Part shown: positions 60,860 to 64,000 of the stretch, piece after piece
Layout: every line of letters begins with the position of its first letter
Numbering within the stretch: the first letter of the stretch is position 1
Assembly (NCBI GenBank): GCA_907164885.2
Contig: OU015495.1
Span: forward strand, 104,517,122-104,581,121
Direction of reading: 5' to 3'
DNA length: 64,000 nucleotides
DNA from: Dolomedes plantarius
Taxonomy: Eukaryota > Arthropoda > Arachnida > Araneae > Dolomedidae
Notes under the pieces: generated by a model
Told to the model about the DNA's origin: nothing
The model's database searches: none
What the model saw: only the letters and a program-made list of their open reading frames with translations
Made by a program: the position numbers and the translations under genes

Positions 60860-61850
60860 ATTTTATTATTACTTTTGATAATCTTATGGCATCCACTATC
60901 AAGAATTATCAGGACAGACTAACTTTATTATATGTCTCTTTTACTGTTAGTATATTATATAAGTAAAACTTAAATTGTTTTTTCTAACACAAAAGCTAAT
61001 GATGGTATTTTCCTTTTTGTCGGTAGGTATTAATTTTATGTGGTGATAAGAGTAACACTTGCACCTACTAGAAATTGTATTGAAAATAATATTCCAGAGT
61101 CCTTTTAAAGGCTTAATTGTAGCAATGTATTAAAATAAGCTCCTATTAAAGTGCTTAATTTAAAAAAAACCCAAAAAACTGCCACTTTTTACTGTCTAAT
61201 TTTTCCTTTGTCAAGTGATTGTTTTGCTTTTGCCATAGATGACATAAGCAGTAGTCATTGATTTCTCTAATACTTTGCTCTAAATCAAACATAAACTGGA
61301 ATGGTTCTTTTTTTGAATTTGAGTTTAGTTGAGCTTGAAGCATTTCTTTGCTTTATTTTTATGTAGCATTACTTTTCAGCAGCTATGCTCTTTCTACTCT
61401 TGCATGTTACATCTATATTATATTGGGGAATATTTCACTAATCAATGCATTAAGGGAATGATAAAAGAAATTACGAGTGATTTAGGGAATTTGAATAATG
61501 ACTAACAATAAATGACAACTCAGATTTATAGATATATACATAAAGTGCTGTTTTTAGTTTTCTTTTATCTTTTGATGCAGTTATAAAATCATAACTGTTA
61601 CTTAAATGTTATTTCTATTCCTGGAAGAGATAATGTGATAATTACAGAAACTTATTAAAGTTATAGTATAATTAATCAAAATATACAATGTAAAACTTAA
61701 TAAACACAATAATTTAGTTAAGAAAATAACAGTTTTACTTATGTATACTAACAGTAAAAAGAGACATTTAATAAAGTTCATCTGTCCTGATAATTCTTGA
61801 ACAGTGGATACCATAAGATTTTTAAAAAGTAATTATAATAAAGTTATTAA
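60860..61850. repeat. Intronic inverted repeat (~110-bp arms)
   Basis: Left arm 60860-60975 and right arm 61720-61850 are inverted and share ATCTTATGG.ATCCACT, CAAGAATTATCAGGACAGA and ACTGTTAGTATA. About 745 bp separate them. Arms are diverged by small indels. Confidence 0.85.
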
Positions 61851-62451
61851 AGTTATAGTATAATTAATCATACAAAGTAAAACTTGCTCTGGATGAAAAA
61901 ATCTGAACTGCCCATTCCCTACCCTTTTTAAAATTTTTTCTGGTTTAAAAAAATAAGTAAATTAAGAATTTGTGGATCACTTAAAGTTCTAAGCAAATTC
62001 AGTAAAATTATAGGTACTTTTACTTTAGTTAATACATTGACAGCTATATCAGTTCTATATTTCCATTATTTGTGTAAAGTAAATACTGTCCTTGCTTTTT
62101 CCTCTTGTTTATACAATGGTTAACATAATAAATATGTTGTAAAAGAGGATTTATTCAGAGATGTAGGTTATTTTATGAAATTAGTTTAATGTATATTTCC
62201 AGTAACTTAATCTTAGTTTTCTCTCACTGATTATTTACTTGAATAAGTACATCAAAATTTATATAGGTGAAAATACTGAGAAAAGTTATAAAATTTAAAT
62301 GCAAAATATTTGAAATAATCAGAATAGATGAATTATCAATTATTAGAATGTATGCTGCTTCTTAAATGTTGCTTTTGCATTCTTGTGAGTGATAATTCAT
62401 ATATTAGGAAATTTTCATAAATATTTATATAATATTAAAGAATGCTATATA

Positions 62452-63861
62452 CACTCATGGACAAAAAAATTAGCGCACCAAGGAGTCGTCAAAATGAAAT
62501 TAAATTTTACATACGTAATGACTACTTTGATATAAGTAAATGATAAGAAAATCAATGAAAAAGGATAATTTATTTCAGAGAAAAGGGCAAAAGAACGGAG
62601 GAGTTAATACTCTGTTGGACCCCCTCTAGTGCGAATTCACGATGCGATACGATCGGGCATTGAGTCATACAAGTTCTGTATGATGTCTTGAGACATTTCG
62701 TTCCCTATTTGCTGTAACCTTGCCTCTAGTTCGTTCAAACTCTTGGGATGCCCAACTCGTCGTCCCAAATAATCCCAGATATGCTCGATTGGAGACAAAT
62801 CTGGGGATCGGGCAGGCCAAGGAAGGGTCGTAACAGTGCGGAGACAGTCTTGTGACACCCTTGCAGTATGAGGCCGAGCATTGTCTTGTTGAAAAATGGC
62901 TCCTGTGAGCCGTTGCATGAGTGGCAACACATGTGGTTGCAGGATTTCATGAACATACCACTGGGCTGTCATGGTGCCACGGAACAATACTAGGGGTGAC
63001 CGTGTATTGTAGGCAATGGCACCCCATACCATCACACCAGCTGTGGGAGTGATGTGTCGCTGTACAGCAAAGGCAGGATTGAAGCGTTCACCACGGGCTC
63101 TCCACACACGAACACGATTGTCATCACTGCCGAGATTGAATCTGGATTCGTCGCTAAAGACGACCTGGTTCCATTCCGCTGCAGTCCAGTTTCCTCGTGC
63201 GCGGCAAAACTCCAAACGGAGGCGTCGATGGGTGGGCGTCAAAGGCAGCACACGTAATGGGCGCCGCGATACCAACTGTCCTTCAGCCAGGTGCCTTCGT
63301 ATGGTTCGAGAAGACACAGAGGCCCCTAGTGAAGGTGCTACCTGTGCCTGGATGGCGGCCGATGAAGCAGTTGGCTGTACGCGTGCATTTCTTACGATGT
63401 GGCGGTCTTCTCGACGACTGGTCTGTCGAGGGCGTCCTGAGCCTGGTCTTCGTGTACATGACATCTCTCGGGTCCACTGGTCCCAACACCTCCTCACAAC
63501 ACAATCAGAGTTGCCTAATTGACGAGCTACTCGCCTAACTGACCACCCAGCTTCCATCATCCCGACGATTCTCCCCCTCTCAAACTGCGACAACTGCTTA
63601 TATTGTCTTCGAAGACGGTGTAATGGCATGTCTATCTCAGCTCTTCCTTTGTAAATGATTCAGCACACTCAAACAAGCTTTGGTTACCCGTTTTATACTC
63701 CACAGAGTACGATGTTCAACGCCCTCTACCGGCTATACGTAATGCGCAATCACGCTGCATTTCTAATCATTTGCATATCTCCCCGACATGTACCTTCATT
63801 GCAAGTTTCGTTACGATCCTGCAATTATTTCTTGGTGCGCTAATTTTTTTGTCCATGAGTG
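62452..63861 (-). mobile_element. Tc1-like transposon, nearly intact, in PDI intron 4
   Basis: The two ends are identical over 31 bp, starting CACTCATGGACAAAAAAATT, and are flanked by TA (62450-62451 and 63862-63863). The 1410-bp length and continuous transposase suggest a recent insertion. It is antisense to the host gene. Confidence 0.95.
62637..63629 (-). CDS. Tc1-like transposase (330 aa, C-terminus slightly short)
   Basis: A cut-and-paste transposase with an uninterrupted frame. N-terminal paired-type HTH (SQFERGRIVGMMEAGWSVRR, residues 14-33), a GSGRPRQT AT-hook-like motif (63-70), a second HTH (SVSSRTIRRHLAEGQLVSRR), then the DDE core: FSDESRF (Asp160), FQQDNARPHTA (Asp249) and SPDLSPIEHIW (Glu282). 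The spacing between Asp249 and Glu282 is 32 residues rather than the usual 34. The frame ends at TGA after MPDRIAS, while the next codons read IRTRGGPTEY before TAA. Related proteins, as I remember them, continue through such a tail, so the last ~11 residues are probably lost by a nonsense change. Catalytic residues are all present; activity is uncertain. Confidence 0.93.
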   Translation of the reverse strand: MPLHRLRRQYKQLSQFERGRIVGMMEAGWSVRRVARQLGNSDCVVRRCWDQWTREMSCTRRPGSGRPRQTSRREDRHIVRNARVQPTASSAAIQAQVAPSLGASVSSRTIRRHLAEGQLVSRRPLRVLPLTPTHRRLRLEFCRARGNWTAAEWNQVVFSDESRFNLGSDDNRVRVWRARGERFNPAFAVQRHITPTAGVMVWGAIAYNTRSPLVLFRGTMTAQWYVHEILQPHVLPLMQRLTGAIFQQDNARPHTARVSQDCLRTVTTLPWPARSPDLSPIEHIWDYLGRRVGHPKSLNELEARLQQIGNEMSQDIIQNLYDSMPDRIAS

Positions 63862-64000
63862 TATTTATGTTGATATACATTCATATTGTAAAAATGTGTT
63901 CACTTTGGTTAAATTGATATGTTCATCTATATGTTAATATATTGATCTGAATATCTGTTATAAATGTATTAACATTTCTGAATTTTTAATTTTTGAGATT

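Larger units (their letters stand above)
58924..64000 (+). other. PDI intron 4, incomplete (at least 5 kb)
   Basis: Starts at donor GTGAGT. Holds AT-rich DNA, an inverted repeat pair (60860-60975 and 61720-61850), a short direct repeat (61648-61690 and 61843-61884) and an antisense Tc1 element (62452-63861). No coding exon was recognised. Confidence 0.8.

Noticed and set aside
63016..63522. Long + strand frames opposite the Tc1 transposase
   Set aside because: These are antisense shadows of the transposase; they contain no known domain.

Overview
The window is eukaryotic nuclear DNA: AT-rich, with long (TA)n microsatellites, an intron-split gene and dense DNA transposons. The transposase families (Tc1 DD34E-like, mariner-like with a DUF4817-type N-terminus, Tigger/pogo, hAT, Helitron), the tRNA-derived SINEs and an animal-type protein disulfide isomerase point to an arthropod. 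A chelicerate, probably a spider, is my best guess from remembered similarity of the Tc1 and DUF4817-type transposases; this is inference, not proof.

Layout. From 1 to about 49,200 the window is almost wholly transposon graveyard. It holds a hAT element with a perfect 8-bp target duplication, itself carrying a Helitron and a SINE (1527-4550); a long-TIR mariner-like element (9522-11199); a chain of TA-targeting MITEs joined by (TA)n arrays (11688-12373); Helitrons (7891-8550, 13784-14685, 24629-25286, 34122-34820); a SINE split by a solo LTR (16563-17573); a TTAA-flanked MITE family present five times; a run of Tc1/mariner elements (27145-32025); pogo/Tigger elements (35767-37108); and further hAT elements, each with an exact 8-bp duplication (32805-33937, 40959-41137, 44905-45965). 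From about 49,900 to 54,480 little is recognisable apart from one SINE and a LINE fragment.

The only clear host gene is a PDIA1/P4HB-type protein disulfide isomerase on the + strand. Four coding exons (54699-58923) cover the signal peptide, the first thioredoxin (a) domain with its CGHC site, the b domain and the start of b'. The gene runs off the right edge through an intron of at least 5 kb that carries a nearly intact antisense Tc1 element (62452-63861). About 145 bp upstream of the ATG is a one-mismatch match to the ER stress response element, which fits a gene induced by the unfolded protein response.

Nothing here looks like a new multi-gene system. The interest lies in transposon structure: nested insertions with exact duplications, two hAT elements in the same position of two copies of a host repeat, (TA)n arrays bracketed by TA-inserting transposons, and a SINE whose head still folds as a complete tRNA-Arg.
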